Part shown: positions 42,201 to 51,785 of the stretch, piece after piece
Layout: each line of letters begins with the position of its first letter
Position numbering within the stretch: position 1 is the stretch's first letter
Source of the DNA: Sphingobacterium alimentarium
GTDB lineage: Bacteria > Bacteroidota > Bacteroidia > Sphingobacteriales > Sphingobacteriaceae
Direction of reading: 5' to 3'
Length of the DNA stretch: 64,000 nt
Assembly: GCF_004342685.1 (NCBI RefSeq)
Contig: NZ_SMBZ01000011.1
Location: 1 to 64,000, forward strand
Position numbers and translations under genes: made by a program
Notes under the pieces: generated by a model
Seen by the model: the letters and a program-made list of their open reading frames with translations, nothing else
Told to the model about the DNA's origin: nothing
The model's database searches: none

Positions 42201-44029
42201 CTCAAGCCCAAGAAGAAAGAGCAAAAGAACTAAAACAAATGCTTGATGCATTGGAAAAAGAGGACGCCGCCAAAGCTCGTGCAAGATATGCTGAAGCATT
42301 ACAATTAGCAAAAACTTTTACACAGAAAGAATTCGAAATTCGTAAACGTCATAACGAGGCTCTTTCAGCTCTGGGTAAAGAAGCTACTGATGATCAAAGG
42401 AAAAGATTAGAACAGGCATTATTAGAAGATTTGGCTACTCTCGTTGAATCTGAGCCGGAATTTAAAAAAGCAATTGAGAATATCAATACTGCTAGCCAAG
42501 GAATGTTAGCTGATGCCTTCAAAACTGGTAAAGCTACCATGCTGAGTTTGATTGATGGTCTTGAAAGTGCATCATCAAGTGAAAAGGACTCATTGCGCAA
42601 ATTATTCAGCAAGTTTTTTGACGACGGTATTAAAGATGCGGAATTAGGAAACTTGGAGAACATAGGTAGCCTCGTTAGTAATTTTGATCAGTTAGTCTCT
42701 ACCTCTTTGCAATTTGCGGGAAACATCGACAATGGCGTAGATGCCATCCGTGATATGCTAAGTATATCAGGCCAATTAGTTAATGTACTTGGCTCCTTAA
42801 GCAAAAACGAATCTTTTAGTAAGCTAGCTGGTAAAATAGCAGGTTCTTTAGGAATCGTAGGTGCGTTCGGCGGAATTCTAAGTTCCGTAACAACTTTCTT
42901 TGCTCAAAAACGAGCTCAAGAAGATCAAGAAAGGACTGCAGCTGCTGATAATGCTACCAAAACTCAACTAAGAGCCACCGAGGCAATAACGCGTGCGCTT
43001 GAGAAGCAGGTTGAGCTGATGAATGAGATTTATGGTGCCGAAAGACTTGACAAGTACAATTCTACTCTTAAAGAAATCGAAGGTACTTGGAAGCAGGTAA
43101 ATAGCCAGTTGAGCGGCAAATACATGCTTTCGGGTGATGCTAAGACCGATGAAATCATTGCCAAAATGAATAATGGAATGTCTCGTAGTGAAATAGCAAA
43201 AGGCGTTTCTCCGATGTCAAAGGAAATGACTTTCATCTATGAAACGTTTGCCAAAATAGAGAAGGGCACTTACGGAATTTTCAAACCGCTTTCTGGTGAT
43301 CTTGCAAAAGCTAAGGAGCAACTTATCCAACTTGAAAGGCAGTCTTATGGCAAAGCAGATGAAAATACACAAAATATCATCAATCAGTTACGTGAGCAAA
43401 TTGATCTTTATGAAAAAACTCTCAACAAACTAGCTGAAGAAAAAACGGGTAATGCTTTTTCTTCTTTACTGAGCGATGTTACTAATCTATTTTTTAATGA
43501 GGGTGAGAACTCCGCAGAGGCATGGTCCCAAGGCTTTGATAAGATTCTTGAAAACTACCTAATGCAAAAGTTTTCTCGTGAATTTTTACAAGAGAGAATG
43601 CAGGGCTGGTACAATATGATGAATGAATTTGCCGGTGATGGAATTGATGCAAGTGAACGCGATACACTTAAAAAAGAGTGGGATGCAATTCAAAAAGCAG
43701 GTGAGGATAGATTGAACCAGATGAAGGATATACTTGGATTGGATGGAGGGGATACTACTTCCGGTGGATCTCTAAAATCCGAAGGAATTGAACGTATTTC
43801 CGAGCAATCTGCGAATGAATTTATTGGATTAAGCCGCGCTCAATTAGATATTCACAAACGTCAATTAACAGCTCTCCAATCATTACAAACTAACGGGGTT
43901 AATTATTTGGCTATTGCTAATAATCAGTTAACACAATTGAATGCAATTAATACAAATACGGCTCAAACGGTGCAGAGGTTGGATTCTGTTGTAGTTGAAT
44001 TGAAGGAAATAAAAAAGAGGTGGGGATAA
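39260..44029 (+). CDS. Tail tape measure protein
   Basis: 1589 residues, the longest gene. Long Lys/Glu/Ala coiled coil (about 30-225), a hydrophobic segment LWALVMTPVGAFVAALGAIFALYQ near 330-350, a TMP-like helical core (ISGEEGGREIARMLTLVDGGVQNVKQFGDEIVNLGNNFAATEKEIL), more coiled coil (800-1150) and a second hydrophobic Gly-rich zone near 1190-1210. Sets tail length and may help DNA entry. Confidence 0.9.
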   Translation: MAEVKFKFVGDDSELRKKLANLSKIQSEMTDKFSKDLNEALSNSKSQVFKDITKEAANAAIQTERLNKIAANKAIVNAKLEQIESIRRLREERSKEISELNNLKKVEQEHKANLALQKNEVQSLIQQEKELNLQYKKGQIASQEYNRILKEQAEERRKANQAEKEAEKALKASEKARKDAEREAAKQAKETEKRKKQLEQESSEYYKLNKALGAVRKEAKDVLAEMFRMERQGHANTLGYEALRKKSEGITRQTQLLDQGIKKIDASLGLHQRNVGNYGSAIELLGPQFESINQKLSLFGTSIDDLASKPNSFKELGTAVAGLGKQLWALVMTPVGAFVAALGAIFALYQSNKQTVIDFNAGLRDVSKTTGIAGDDLNDFGDAIIDLSMKLKVIDASKLLEYATIAGQLGIKGRADILAFTEALAMLETASDISGEEGGREIARMLTLVDGGVQNVKQFGDEIVNLGNNFAATEKEILSNAEQIAQNVGIYKIGRQDVLAFATATKAVGLEAELVGSTFSRTLGEFEKTIRSGKGVADLLKVIGGTSAELSKRFKDDAAGVFVDYVRGLNEINKSGGSVNEALERTGIIAVRDQRVIASLATNGYDVLTDALEKVTTAQGAMQAEFENGAGKLEQQSKRMGIAWDNFVLSIENGEGAIGRSVVAITGFFASLLDQINKTFNPTSIDEFLARLTSFEKADKIRELNIAFDTGSKSLNSLTNTTPNSSNINNLLKETESSIKTISEAYNKYKDDVNKGLLTESGKASLKDYENLLNNLASKQYQLKLLGAGKEANKSPVKTFEETESEKRKRESDQKAAERKAEQARRAVESQRSLQGKIDALANQSTRNQLSRDEEEIESIKDKYAKMREEVRKFYADPKNKGLKVDEGKLKQAESFEISEAKTRQGTTALMKQLNEQKAIYDQYNAYVEQNGIDAAERMFGEQADLAKDYRDKLQREYLAIASLQKSAALAPFTGVNIKLTQAQEERAKELKQMLDALEKEDAAKARARYAEALQLAKTFTQKEFEIRKRHNEALSALGKEATDDQRKRLEQALLEDLATLVESEPEFKKAIENINTASQGMLADAFKTGKATMLSLIDGLESASSSEKDSLRKLFSKFFDDGIKDAELGNLENIGSLVSNFDQLVSTSLQFAGNIDNGVDAIRDMLSISGQLVNVLGSLSKNESFSKLAGKIAGSLGIVGAFGGILSSVTTFFAQKRAQEDQERTAAADNATKTQLRATEAITRALEKQVELMNEIYGAERLDKYNSTLKEIEGTWKQVNSQLSGKYMLSGDAKTDEIIAKMNNGMSRSEIAKGVSPMSKEMTFIYETFAKIEKGTYGIFKPLSGDLAKAKEQLIQLERQSYGKADENTQNIINQLREQIDLYEKTLNKLAEEKTGNAFSSLLSDVTNLFFNEGENSAEAWSQGFDKILENYLMQKFSREFLQERMQGWYNMMNEFAGDGIDASERDTLKKEWDAIQKAGEDRLNQMKDILGLDGGDTTSGGSLKSEGIERISEQSANEFIGLSRAQLDIHKRQLTALQSLQTNGVNYLAIANNQLTQLNAINTNTAQTVQRLDSVVVELKEIKKRWG

Positions 44030-44541
44030 TGTTCGAAATAAACGATATACAAACATCCGGAATCGGAATTTACTTCAAACGTGGGGCATTGCTTAGCGAG
44101 CTTATGAAATTGCCTGATCCAAAGCCTAGCTATTCTTATGACTGGGGTGATGAGCATGGTATTGAATACGATGATAGCGCACCGATGGTTTTCGCTCCAC
44201 TACAGTATGATGTGACTGTATATATCACGGCAAACTCTCCTTCTGCTTTAATGGACGTGCGCACAGCATTGCTAAATATCCTTAGTGATCCAGCTGGTTT
44301 TTCGTTGAATGTATTGCCACTTGAAAGAGAGTACAAATTACGCTATAAAGGATCAAGCGGTACGCGATTAATTAGCCCCATATACTCCAACGGTCAGCAG
44401 TGGTGCGAAATAGGATTAAAGCTTGAAAACAACTTCGATGAGGTTAGAACAATGCTTTATCTAGCAGATATGAATGGATTATTAGCTGCAACATCCGATG
44501 ACGAACTAATATTGGTAACTGATACAAGACAGTTATTTTAA
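44020..44541 (+). CDS. Distal tail-like protein
   Basis: 173 residues, overlapping the tape measure by 10 bp. Beta-rich with VTVYITANSPSALMDVRTALLNILSDPAGFSLNVLPLEREYKLRYKGS, in the place of the distal tail (Dit-like) protein, between tape measure and tail hub genes. Assigned mainly by order. Confidence 0.55.
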   Translation: MGIMFEINDIQTSGIGIYFKRGALLSELMKLPDPKPSYSYDWGDEHGIEYDDSAPMVFAPLQYDVTVYITANSPSALMDVRTALLNILSDPAGFSLNVLPLEREYKLRYKGSSGTRLISPIYSNGQQWCEIGLKLENNFDEVRTMLYLADMNGLLAATSDDELILVTDTRQLF

Positions 44542-44563
44542 TTGGCAATTGAGCAACTGATAA

Positions 44564-47077
44564 ATGAATAGAACAAAAGTACATAGAGGTTTAATTGAAA
44601 TAGCAGAATTGCCGCTTAATTCATCAGTATTTGATAAATACTTGATGGGCAGGCATGAGCTTGCTTTCAATTTCACTTCTCCTGTTAAATTGGACTTGAG
44701 AGTTGGCGATACGATAGAATATAAGGGTGAATTGATGACCATCAATAAAGAGCCTGATATTACGATTAATCATCTGTTTGGTTATTCGGTTTCTTTCCAA
44801 GGTCACAGACACACTTTAGAACGTTTTATTCTAAAAGATGAAGGCTCTTTAGTATTTGATTATACAGGGCAATTAGATGATTTCATGTTTATGTTCTTGG
44901 AGTCGGTTAATTCGGTTGATAGTGGATGGGCGCTTTGGGAAATTGAACCTGAAACGGAGCTTACTACAATATCCTTTAATAAATCTGACAGCCTATCTGC
45001 TCTTAGTGATATTGCACAAGCTTTCGGATGCGAATGGCAAATTATAGGTAAAGAAATAAGCGTTGTTAAATCTGTCGGCAATGCTACTACTCTAGAATTT
45101 TCTTATGGTAAAGGCAATGGCTTATACAGTCTATCCCAATTGCGTAACGATCAATCCAAAATAGTAACACGTGCTTATGCAGTTGGTGGAGTTAATAACT
45201 TGCCTGCTGGGTATGCTCGCAAGCAATTAACCCTTGATGGATTCATTGAAGACGCTACGGCCGTTGAATTATATGGTATTCGTGAAGGAGTATTTGAAGA
45301 TGAGAATATCTTTCCTAATCGTACTTCCACAGCAACTGCTGTAAGTAAAATCAACGATAAAACTTATACGCTAACTGATTCGACGATTGATTTTGATTTA
45401 AATGGTCAGCGTATCGATGGACAAGAAGCTTACATAGTTTTCAAATCTGGAATGCTTAATGGCCAGCAGTTTAAAATTACTCAGTATAACAACGCGACAA
45501 AGACGATACGCTATGAAGCTAATGAAGATTCCAATGGGAATTTAATTCCTTACAGCGCAACAGTAGCGGAGGTTGGCGACTCGTACACATTGATTGGTAT
45601 AAGAATGCCATCTACTTATGTAGATGCAGCATATGCTTCGTTAGGGATTAAGCGAGCGGAATATCTTAATGAAAACAAGCACCCTAAAGTGCGTTACGAA
45701 TTGGACGTAGATATCCTTCATTTGAAACGTTTAGGTGTGGAGCCACAAGAAGGCGATTTAATACGACTGATAGATGATAGATTTAATATTGATGTTGAAG
45801 TACGAATTACATCCATCAGCTATCCCGGACAATACGATCCCACACAAACGGATAATTTGCTTACCAATGACATCAAATTCAAATGTGAGCTTTCAAATGA
45901 TATTCACTACTACCGAGTGCAGCGTATAGAGAAGGAGATAAAAGCAGTAAAGAATATATCTGTAAGCACATCTACAGCATTGACTGAATTTAACCGTGTA
46001 CAATCAGTAGCATTGAGCCAATTTAAGAACATGGTATTTGATCCAGATGGTAATGCTTCTCAAGTGCTAATTGATGCCCTAGGTGCAATATTCGGGGCAG
46101 ATTCGCAAAACTTCGATTTGCAAGGTGTTGTATTCAACTTTAATGTTGAAGGCGGCAAGGTTTCAGCTACTGCAGGCCAATTAGTTCACCACGCATACAG
46201 CATTTCTTTAGGCAATACTTGGGCTATTCCTGCCTTTGAATCTGTTGCCCTAGATCCGCTTAAAAGTTATTATCTCTCTGCTAAATGTAGCACTACGTCA
46301 TTGACTGGAGAGTGGGTGTTAAGTGAAACTCCAATAGGTACAAACGATGAAGCAGGATTTTATCATTTCAATTTAGGAGTTATTTCCAGCGAGATAAACG
46401 GTGAAAGGTTCGCTTCAATTACTAAAGGCTACACGCTAATTACTGGTGGTCAAATATTGACTGAAAGATTGATAACGCAATATCTAAGACTTCCGTACAT
46501 GACTATTGGTCACCAAGGAGAGAATGTTCAAAGGTTTTACTACGACCTAGCGCAAACAAAGACAGCAGTAGCATTCGGTGTGGTAAACGGAAAACCTCAG
46601 TTAGTATGGTACGATGAATCGGGAGTAGAGATATGGAATGCATCCAAGCAAGGTATAGTTTATGTTACGGCCACCCCTGAAACCATTACTCAAGTTGGGA
46701 TGAGAATGCTGACTTCCATAGGTACGCAAGATGAGGAGATTGATACAGCAATATTGCATGATCAAATAATTCTTAATGCAATTCGTGACAGCCCTAATTC
46801 AGCTCATATTGGGAACGAAACTATATACTTCGAATATCTTGCTGGAGCTAACGACAACACCACAGCTAATGCAATTTACGAAGGATATCATATCTCAGCC
46901 GATAAGACATCCTCATTCATACCTAATGGTATGTATGTTTTCACAGGAATCTCTCCTAATTACGATCTGATATTAGAGAATCCCGACACACATGAATTTA
47001 CTGCTCATGTATATAGAATTTGGCAAGGAAAAGTGTTAGGAAACCCAATTGAAATAGATTTTACATTACCTGTATAA
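44564..47077 (+). CDS. Tail hub / minor structural protein
   Basis: 837 residues. N-terminal half looks like a gp27/Tal-type hub (FDYTGQLDDFMFMFLESVN...IAQAFGCEWQIIGKEISVVKSVG); the middle has YDPTQTDNLLTNDIKFKCELSNDIHYYRVQRIEKEI, and the C-terminal third is fibre-like. Fits the tail tip position after the distal tail gene. Confidence 0.7.
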   Translation: MNRTKVHRGLIEIAELPLNSSVFDKYLMGRHELAFNFTSPVKLDLRVGDTIEYKGELMTINKEPDITINHLFGYSVSFQGHRHTLERFILKDEGSLVFDYTGQLDDFMFMFLESVNSVDSGWALWEIEPETELTTISFNKSDSLSALSDIAQAFGCEWQIIGKEISVVKSVGNATTLEFSYGKGNGLYSLSQLRNDQSKIVTRAYAVGGVNNLPAGYARKQLTLDGFIEDATAVELYGIREGVFEDENIFPNRTSTATAVSKINDKTYTLTDSTIDFDLNGQRIDGQEAYIVFKSGMLNGQQFKITQYNNATKTIRYEANEDSNGNLIPYSATVAEVGDSYTLIGIRMPSTYVDAAYASLGIKRAEYLNENKHPKVRYELDVDILHLKRLGVEPQEGDLIRLIDDRFNIDVEVRITSISYPGQYDPTQTDNLLTNDIKFKCELSNDIHYYRVQRIEKEIKAVKNISVSTSTALTEFNRVQSVALSQFKNMVFDPDGNASQVLIDALGAIFGADSQNFDLQGVVFNFNVEGGKVSATAGQLVHHAYSISLGNTWAIPAFESVALDPLKSYYLSAKCSTTSLTGEWVLSETPIGTNDEAGFYHFNLGVISSEINGERFASITKGYTLITGGQILTERLITQYLRLPYMTIGHQGENVQRFYYDLAQTKTAVAFGVVNGKPQLVWYDESGVEIWNASKQGIVYVTATPETITQVGMRMLTSIGTQDEEIDTAILHDQIILNAIRDSPNSAHIGNETIYFEYLAGANDNTTANAIYEGYHISADKTSSFIPNGMYVFTGISPNYDLILENPDTHEFTAHVYRIWQGKVLGNPIEIDFTLPV

Positions 47078-47087
47078 AATTAATAAG

Positions 47088-49970
47088 ATGGCAATAGAAG
47101 AAGACAAAATAGTAAGATTTCCCGAAGGAACGCAAGATGTTCCATTTGAGGATGTAAACTATGTGATGGCGGCAGGTCCGGACGGAAAATTTAAAAGGAT
47201 TTCCAAGAATGCGCTTAAAATTGGGTTGACAATAGAAAATGGCCGGATGCAATCTGTGGCCCCAGGCGCATTACCTGCAGGTCCTACTGGCCAAACTCGT
47301 TACATGGAAGTAACAGCAGTAGGTACATGGACTTATGGAGGTGTAGAAATTGGTAGCAACGCAGAAGGCTATCAAACTACATTTTGGTGGGATGGCACTT
47401 CGTGGAGCAAAGTGGAAGAGGCTAAGATGCCGATGCCTGAAGGGGTAGATCATGTGACGGAAACTGGTACTGGGATTCCGATAGAGAAAGCGGTATTCAG
47501 AACCGTTAAATCGGTTGATGACAAGGTTTCCGCAATAGCAGAAACGGAAATTATTGAAGATGCCGTATTTGATGGTGGTACAGGTGATATCCTTTATGAT
47601 GATGATGTTTTCCGTGGGTGGGGTACCAACTACGGGGTGCTTAAGAACTTCAACAGGTTGAAGATACACCATAAGGATATTTCTTCCATCATCAAGGTCA
47701 CAAAGCTTAGATATAGGGTATGCGAGAACGACAGGAACGGGGCGGTACTTGCCAACGGTGAAGTAGATGTTGATTTTTCGGATGGTCAGATCGGATTCAT
47801 TACGATAGACCTATCAAGCAAGGTATCCAATCCCAACAACTCCAATATTTGGTTGGAGTTCTGGGGGAACGGAAATATGGCCTTTATCAAAACAGATAAT
47901 TCATATTCTACCAGGAAGATCAGGTATCAGACAACGTCCATGTCCTACAATGATGATTTCTCGCAGGATTCGATACAAACGTCGGTTGATTTCACAGAGA
48001 TCCCCGATGTCAAGTTCATCCTATTGAGGAACAAGGCTTCGGTTACCGACGAATTTGCGAATGAGGTTCTTTCAAAGGATGCCCAGGGGAGGGTTGAAAC
48101 CGGCAACAGAAAAGCTGTTTCGGGCGATGAGGTAAAATTGGTTGTAAAACCTTTTGAAGATCTTATTTCCGATGAATTCATTTCTGAAAGAACGGAGGTC
48201 ATTTCAGGCGATTCGATAGTGAACAACAGTTCCACGTTTGCAGGTTGGGGTCAGGATATCGGAATCAGAAGGGATTTCAATGCAATATCATACGATCTTG
48301 TGGCATATGATAACGAAAACCTACCTACCTACTTGGAAATGAGGATAAGGAACGGCAGCAGTTCAGGAGCGGTGCTTTTCACGGTCAGGGTTGATGTTGC
48401 CCCGCAGGTGAATATCCGTACACCTGTCGTATTTGAGCTTCCGTCAATCTTCACAAATCCATCAAATCTAAACCTTTTCGTACAGTTCAATTCCGATGGC
48501 TATTTTGCGTCCATTGGTTCCAATTCTGGATCACCTGTCGGATCGGTCAAATATACGACAACAAAAGGCGCGAATGTCGTTGAAATGAGTTCATCCACGC
48601 AACAATCATTGGGCATGAAGCTACTCGATGGAAGTTATAGCGGTGTACTGACCAGTAGGGCAATCCAGCAGATAAAGAACGATATAGGTACAGAAGGTGC
48701 GCCAAGACTTTTGTTGACTTCAAGGGTATGGCTCTATCCCGGATTGGAATATAACGTTTTCGATAGGAACGTCTGTGTTCCCGAATATGGCGATAACATC
48801 CATAACTATCGACTTGATTATAATGGAAGCACCGGCAACCAGTTCAAACGTGGATATAGATTGAATCCCGTACCTGCATCCCTTGATAAGTCCATATCGT
48901 TGATATTGAGAAAAGGCAAGAAGGATATTGCTACCAGGACACAAAGGATGTTGTCTGCCGCAATAAATGCAGGATCGGGAATAACGAGGAAGATCCTTCA
49001 GATAGGTGACAGTACGATCCTATCATCCAAGATAGGCATTCCATTAAAAGCGATCTTTGAGTCCGATGTTATGAACCTTGTACCCATCGGTACCATAATC
49101 GATGATACCTGGAGACATGAGGGAAGGGGAGGTTATACAATAGATGACTATTATGGGTATGGAAGGATTCTATATAGGATCAATGTTTCCGGTTTGACTA
49201 CCACTCCAACCAAAGGAACCGAATATTCACAGGGGTCGTCCCTCTACATCATCGAGGAGGTAAATATTACATCAGGTAGCGGTTATTTTTCCATTAGGGT
49301 AGTCAGTGGAATTGAACCTGCACCAAGTGGAACATTGACCAAGAGCGGAGGAACGGGTGATGATGTGATCAATTATACATCCATGGAACAGACATCCGCC
49401 AATGTTTTCAGATCGCCGGTAACAAACAGATTTGATATTGGGTACTACCTTTCCACTACTGGTCAGACATTGTCCGACAATGATTGGATCACGTTCCAAT
49501 TGGGGATAAATGACGTGTTCGGGTTAACAAATTCCACAGATGCGACTAATAAGGTCAATAGCATGATCTATCAGCTCAAGGAGATGATATCCAACATAAG
49601 GTCATACAATCCGCTTATCAGGATTGGTATAGTGGTAACTTTCCCCCCTGCAGATCAGGACGCCTTCGGTGATAATGATGGCTTGTCACAGACTTATGAG
49701 ACCTACCTAAAGATCGGATTGGCCGCTTGGCAATCGAGATTGATAGCAGAATTCGATAACGATACATCAATCAACAATCGAATCTACCTTATATCTGCCC
49801 ATTTAAATCTTGATGCGGAATACAATTACCCAAGCGCGGAATCATTGCCGAACGCAAGATATACCGGAACAAGGCGTATCAATATGCAGACCAATGGTGT
49901 ACATCCAAATTCGGACGGTAATGCACAGATAGCGGACATGTATGCAGGATTGATCAAATATTTTGGATAG
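47088..49970 (+). CDS. Tail fibre/spike with SGNH (GDSL) esterase domain
   Basis: 960 residues. The N-terminal part includes EDKIVRFPEGTQDVPFEDVNYVMAAGPDGKF (virion-binding type). Two similar beta domains follow (about 155-315 and 365-530; compare DVFRGWGTNYGVLKNFNRL with STFAGWGQDIGIRRDFNAI). From about 635 comes an SGNH hydrolase: GDS (640-642), GIND (806-809) and GVHP with His939. Likely deacetylates or cleaves a host surface glycan during adsorption. G+C is higher than in the tail genes before it (26 of 60 bases in one line counted), suggesting module exchange. Confidence 0.82.
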   Translation: MAIEEDKIVRFPEGTQDVPFEDVNYVMAAGPDGKFKRISKNALKIGLTIENGRMQSVAPGALPAGPTGQTRYMEVTAVGTWTYGGVEIGSNAEGYQTTFWWDGTSWSKVEEAKMPMPEGVDHVTETGTGIPIEKAVFRTVKSVDDKVSAIAETEIIEDAVFDGGTGDILYDDDVFRGWGTNYGVLKNFNRLKIHHKDISSIIKVTKLRYRVCENDRNGAVLANGEVDVDFSDGQIGFITIDLSSKVSNPNNSNIWLEFWGNGNMAFIKTDNSYSTRKIRYQTTSMSYNDDFSQDSIQTSVDFTEIPDVKFILLRNKASVTDEFANEVLSKDAQGRVETGNRKAVSGDEVKLVVKPFEDLISDEFISERTEVISGDSIVNNSSTFAGWGQDIGIRRDFNAISYDLVAYDNENLPTYLEMRIRNGSSSGAVLFTVRVDVAPQVNIRTPVVFELPSIFTNPSNLNLFVQFNSDGYFASIGSNSGSPVGSVKYTTTKGANVVEMSSSTQQSLGMKLLDGSYSGVLTSRAIQQIKNDIGTEGAPRLLLTSRVWLYPGLEYNVFDRNVCVPEYGDNIHNYRLDYNGSTGNQFKRGYRLNPVPASLDKSISLILRKGKKDIATRTQRMLSAAINAGSGITRKILQIGDSTILSSKIGIPLKAIFESDVMNLVPIGTIIDDTWRHEGRGGYTIDDYYGYGRILYRINVSGLTTTPTKGTEYSQGSSLYIIEEVNITSGSGYFSIRVVSGIEPAPSGTLTKSGGTGDDVINYTSMEQTSANVFRSPVTNRFDIGYYLSTTGQTLSDNDWITFQLGINDVFGLTNSTDATNKVNSMIYQLKEMISNIRSYNPLIRIGIVVTFPPADQDAFGDNDGLSQTYETYLKIGLAAWQSRLIAEFDNDTSINNRIYLISAHLNLDAEYNYPSAESLPNARYTGTRRINMQTNGVHPNSDGNAQIADMYAGLIKYFG

Positions 49971-49979
49971 GAACTAACA

Positions 49980-49999
49980 GCCCCTATCTCGGTAGGGGC
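49980..49999 (+). terminator. Hairpin after the tail fibre gene
   Basis: GCCCCTA-tctcgg-TAGGGGC just after the stop codon; no T-run follows, so it may be a weak terminator or RNA stabiliser. Confidence 0.4.
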
Positions 50000-50015
50000 A
50001 TAATACAAGTGAGAG

Positions 50016-50633
50016 ATGACAAGAACAGAGAGGATAAAGGAGATACAGCGATCGGTCGGGGCGGATGCTGATGGAGTGATCGGAAATGAGACATTGACCA
50101 AGTTCCAATGCAGGTACGGTATTCCGAGCAAGGCGATGGTGGCATTGTTCTTCGGTACGATTGCCCATGAGAGCAGAGACTTTACCATAGTGGAGGAAAG
50201 CGGTATGTATTCTGCGGAACGTCTCCGTGCGATATTCCCTAAGTATTTCCCTACAATGGATGTGGCTAAGCAGTACGCCTACAAACCCGAGGCGATATTC
50301 AATAAGACCTACGGCGGAAGGATGGGCAACAATTCCCCGGGAGATGGATATAAGTTCCGTGGCCGTGGGTACATGCAGACAACGGGGAAGTATTCATATG
50401 ACAGATTGGGCAAGCATATCGGAGTGGATCTATTGAATAATCCCGACCTCGTAGCCACCAAATACCCGATGGATAGCGCATTGTTCTACTTCACGGACAA
50501 TAAGCTGTGGGGGTTGGTGTCGGACGTGAGCGAGGAAAGCATACGTTTGATCCGTAAACGGGTGAATGGCGGCTACAACGGATTGGATGATTTCCGCAGT
50601 AAGGTAAAGAAGTATTATAGTTTGATGAAGTAA
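50016..50633 (+). CDS. Endolysin, GH19 chitinase-like muramidase
   Basis: 205 residues. GH19 features: FGTIAHESRDF (catalytic Glu), YGGRMGNNSPGDGYKFRGRGYMQTTGKYSY and KRVNGGYNGLDDF. No signal peptide, so it depends on a holin for release. Degrades peptidoglycan at lysis. Two bp before a membrane protein gene. Confidence 0.88.
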   Translation: MTRTERIKEIQRSVGADADGVIGNETLTKFQCRYGIPSKAMVALFFGTIAHESRDFTIVEESGMYSAERLRAIFPKYFPTMDVAKQYAYKPEAIFNKTYGGRMGNNSPGDGYKFRGRGYMQTTGKYSYDRLGKHIGVDLLNNPDLVATKYPMDSALFYFTDNKLWGLVSDVSEESIRLIRKRVNGGYNGLDDFRSKVKKYYSLMK

Positions 50634-50635
50634 CA

Positions 50636-50956
50636 ATGAGCGAGGTTAAGCAAGATATGATCGATAGAAAGGTCGACGGGGTAGTAAAGATATTTGGACT
50701 TGCGTACAAGGATGTTGTGGCTTTGGTTGCGACGTTATCCATCTTGCTCAATGTCTACCTGGTGTATAAAATCATCACCATGAATGAAGATCTAAACGCT
50801 AAGATAGTCGACGAAGTACGCAGGCAAGTGCCAAAAGCAGTAAATGAATCCGTACCAGTGGAAGTTGACCGTAAACTTGAAGGCGTGCGTGAGGGAGTTG
50901 ATAAAGCCCTTAATAAAGTGGATACTATCGTTCAAAAGATTGGAGGTAGAGAATGA
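50636..50956 (+). CDS. Single-TM lysis-region protein (holin candidate)
   Basis: 106 residues. One membrane helix (about 24-46) and a long charged helical C-terminus (VDEVRRQVPKAVNESVPVEVDRKLEGVREGVDKALNKVDTIVQ). Directly after the endolysin. Could be a holin or an accessory lysis protein; a single TM makes a pinholin-type or spanin-like role possible. Four-bp overlap with the next gene. Confidence 0.5.
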   Translation: MSEVKQDMIDRKVDGVVKIFGLAYKDVVALVATLSILLNVYLVYKIITMNEDLNAKIVDEVRRQVPKAVNESVPVEVDRKLEGVREGVDKALNKVDTIVQKIGGRE

Positions 50957-51120
50957 AAAAGTTATTAATTCTTATGATGTTGTTTCTATGGGGCATAGTG
51001 ACTTCATCCAAGCAAAATAAGTACATCGAGCCAGTCATTAAAGCTCCGATTATTCAGTCACTTGACAGCTTAAATAATTCATTGGACAAACTAAATAAAG
51101 TATTAGATGAAAGGGATTAG
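50953..51120 (+). CDS. Small exported or membrane-anchored lysis-region protein
   Basis: 55 residues: N-terminal hydrophobic MKKLLILMMLFLWGIVTSS, then a coiled-coil-like tail (IIQSLDSLNNSLDKLNKVLDERD). Overlaps the previous gene by 4 bp and the u-spanin-like gene by 14 bp, supporting a lysis operon. Confidence 0.6.
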   Translation: MKKLLILMMLFLWGIVTSSKQNKYIEPVIKAPIIQSLDSLNNSLDKLNKVLDERD

Positions 51121-51745
51121 AATTATAGCAATGGCGTGCGTAGTGTGCGTCCTTGCTTCTTGTGGTTCACTCCGCAATAAAAGCAAGCAATCTGCAAGCC
51201 TTGAAGTTGTAGAAGGCGCCAAAGTCGAGCAGACTATCAATGAGCAGTCGGGTAGCAATGTAGACATCAAAGAAGTTGAAAAGGACAAAGGAGTCATTAC
51301 CACCGAAAGAGAAACTACCACAACTACTGTAAAAGAAGGCAGCAAATCCAAAGTGGTTATCAAAAAAGATGACCTTAAGCCAGGCGAAAACTTTCTTAAA
51401 GATTCAGCCGGTCAGCAAGTAAAAGCGGTACTCGATACACTTAATAAAACGCTTACTATCGAAGTAACGAGTAAAGATGAAACAACTACTACCAATGTAA
51501 AAGAACGCATCACTGATCAGCGCGATTTAAGTAAAGAGCGCCATGAGAGTAAACAGGACAGCACCAATAAGCAAGTAGCTAATGCGCAGGAAGTCAATAG
51601 GCGAGTAAGTGAGGAAAGTTCTGCAAGCGAAAGTAAGCCTAATGTGTGGGCTGTATTTGTTAGTAAGATAGGTTGGGGTGTGGCTTTCTTGATTATTTTG
51701 TTGGGGGTGCTCTGGTGGTTTTTTAGGGGGGCAAAGCGATGGTAA
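51107..51745 (+). CDS. Probable u-spanin (unimolecular spanin)
   Basis: 212 residues. N-terminal lipoprotein signal with lipobox VLASC, a long polar Thr/Lys/Glu-rich periplasmic stretch with little hydrophobicity, and a C-terminal membrane helix (GWGVAFLIILLGVLWWFF) with a basic end. A lipoprotein N-terminus plus inner-membrane C-terminus in one protein after an endolysin is the u-spanin design (known from phage T1): it links and fuses both membranes at the end of lysis. Confidence 0.65.
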   Translation: MKGIRIIAMACVVCVLASCGSLRNKSKQSASLEVVEGAKVEQTINEQSGSNVDIKEVEKDKGVITTERETTTTTVKEGSKSKVVIKKDDLKPGENFLKDSAGQQVKAVLDTLNKTLTIEVTSKDETTTTNVKERITDQRDLSKERHESKQDSTNKQVANAQEVNRRVSEESSASESKPNVWAVFVSKIGWGVAFLIILLGVLWWFFRGAKRW

Positions 51746-51785
51746 AGGTGTCGAATTAGACAGGTTTAAAATTAAGTAAGCAAGA

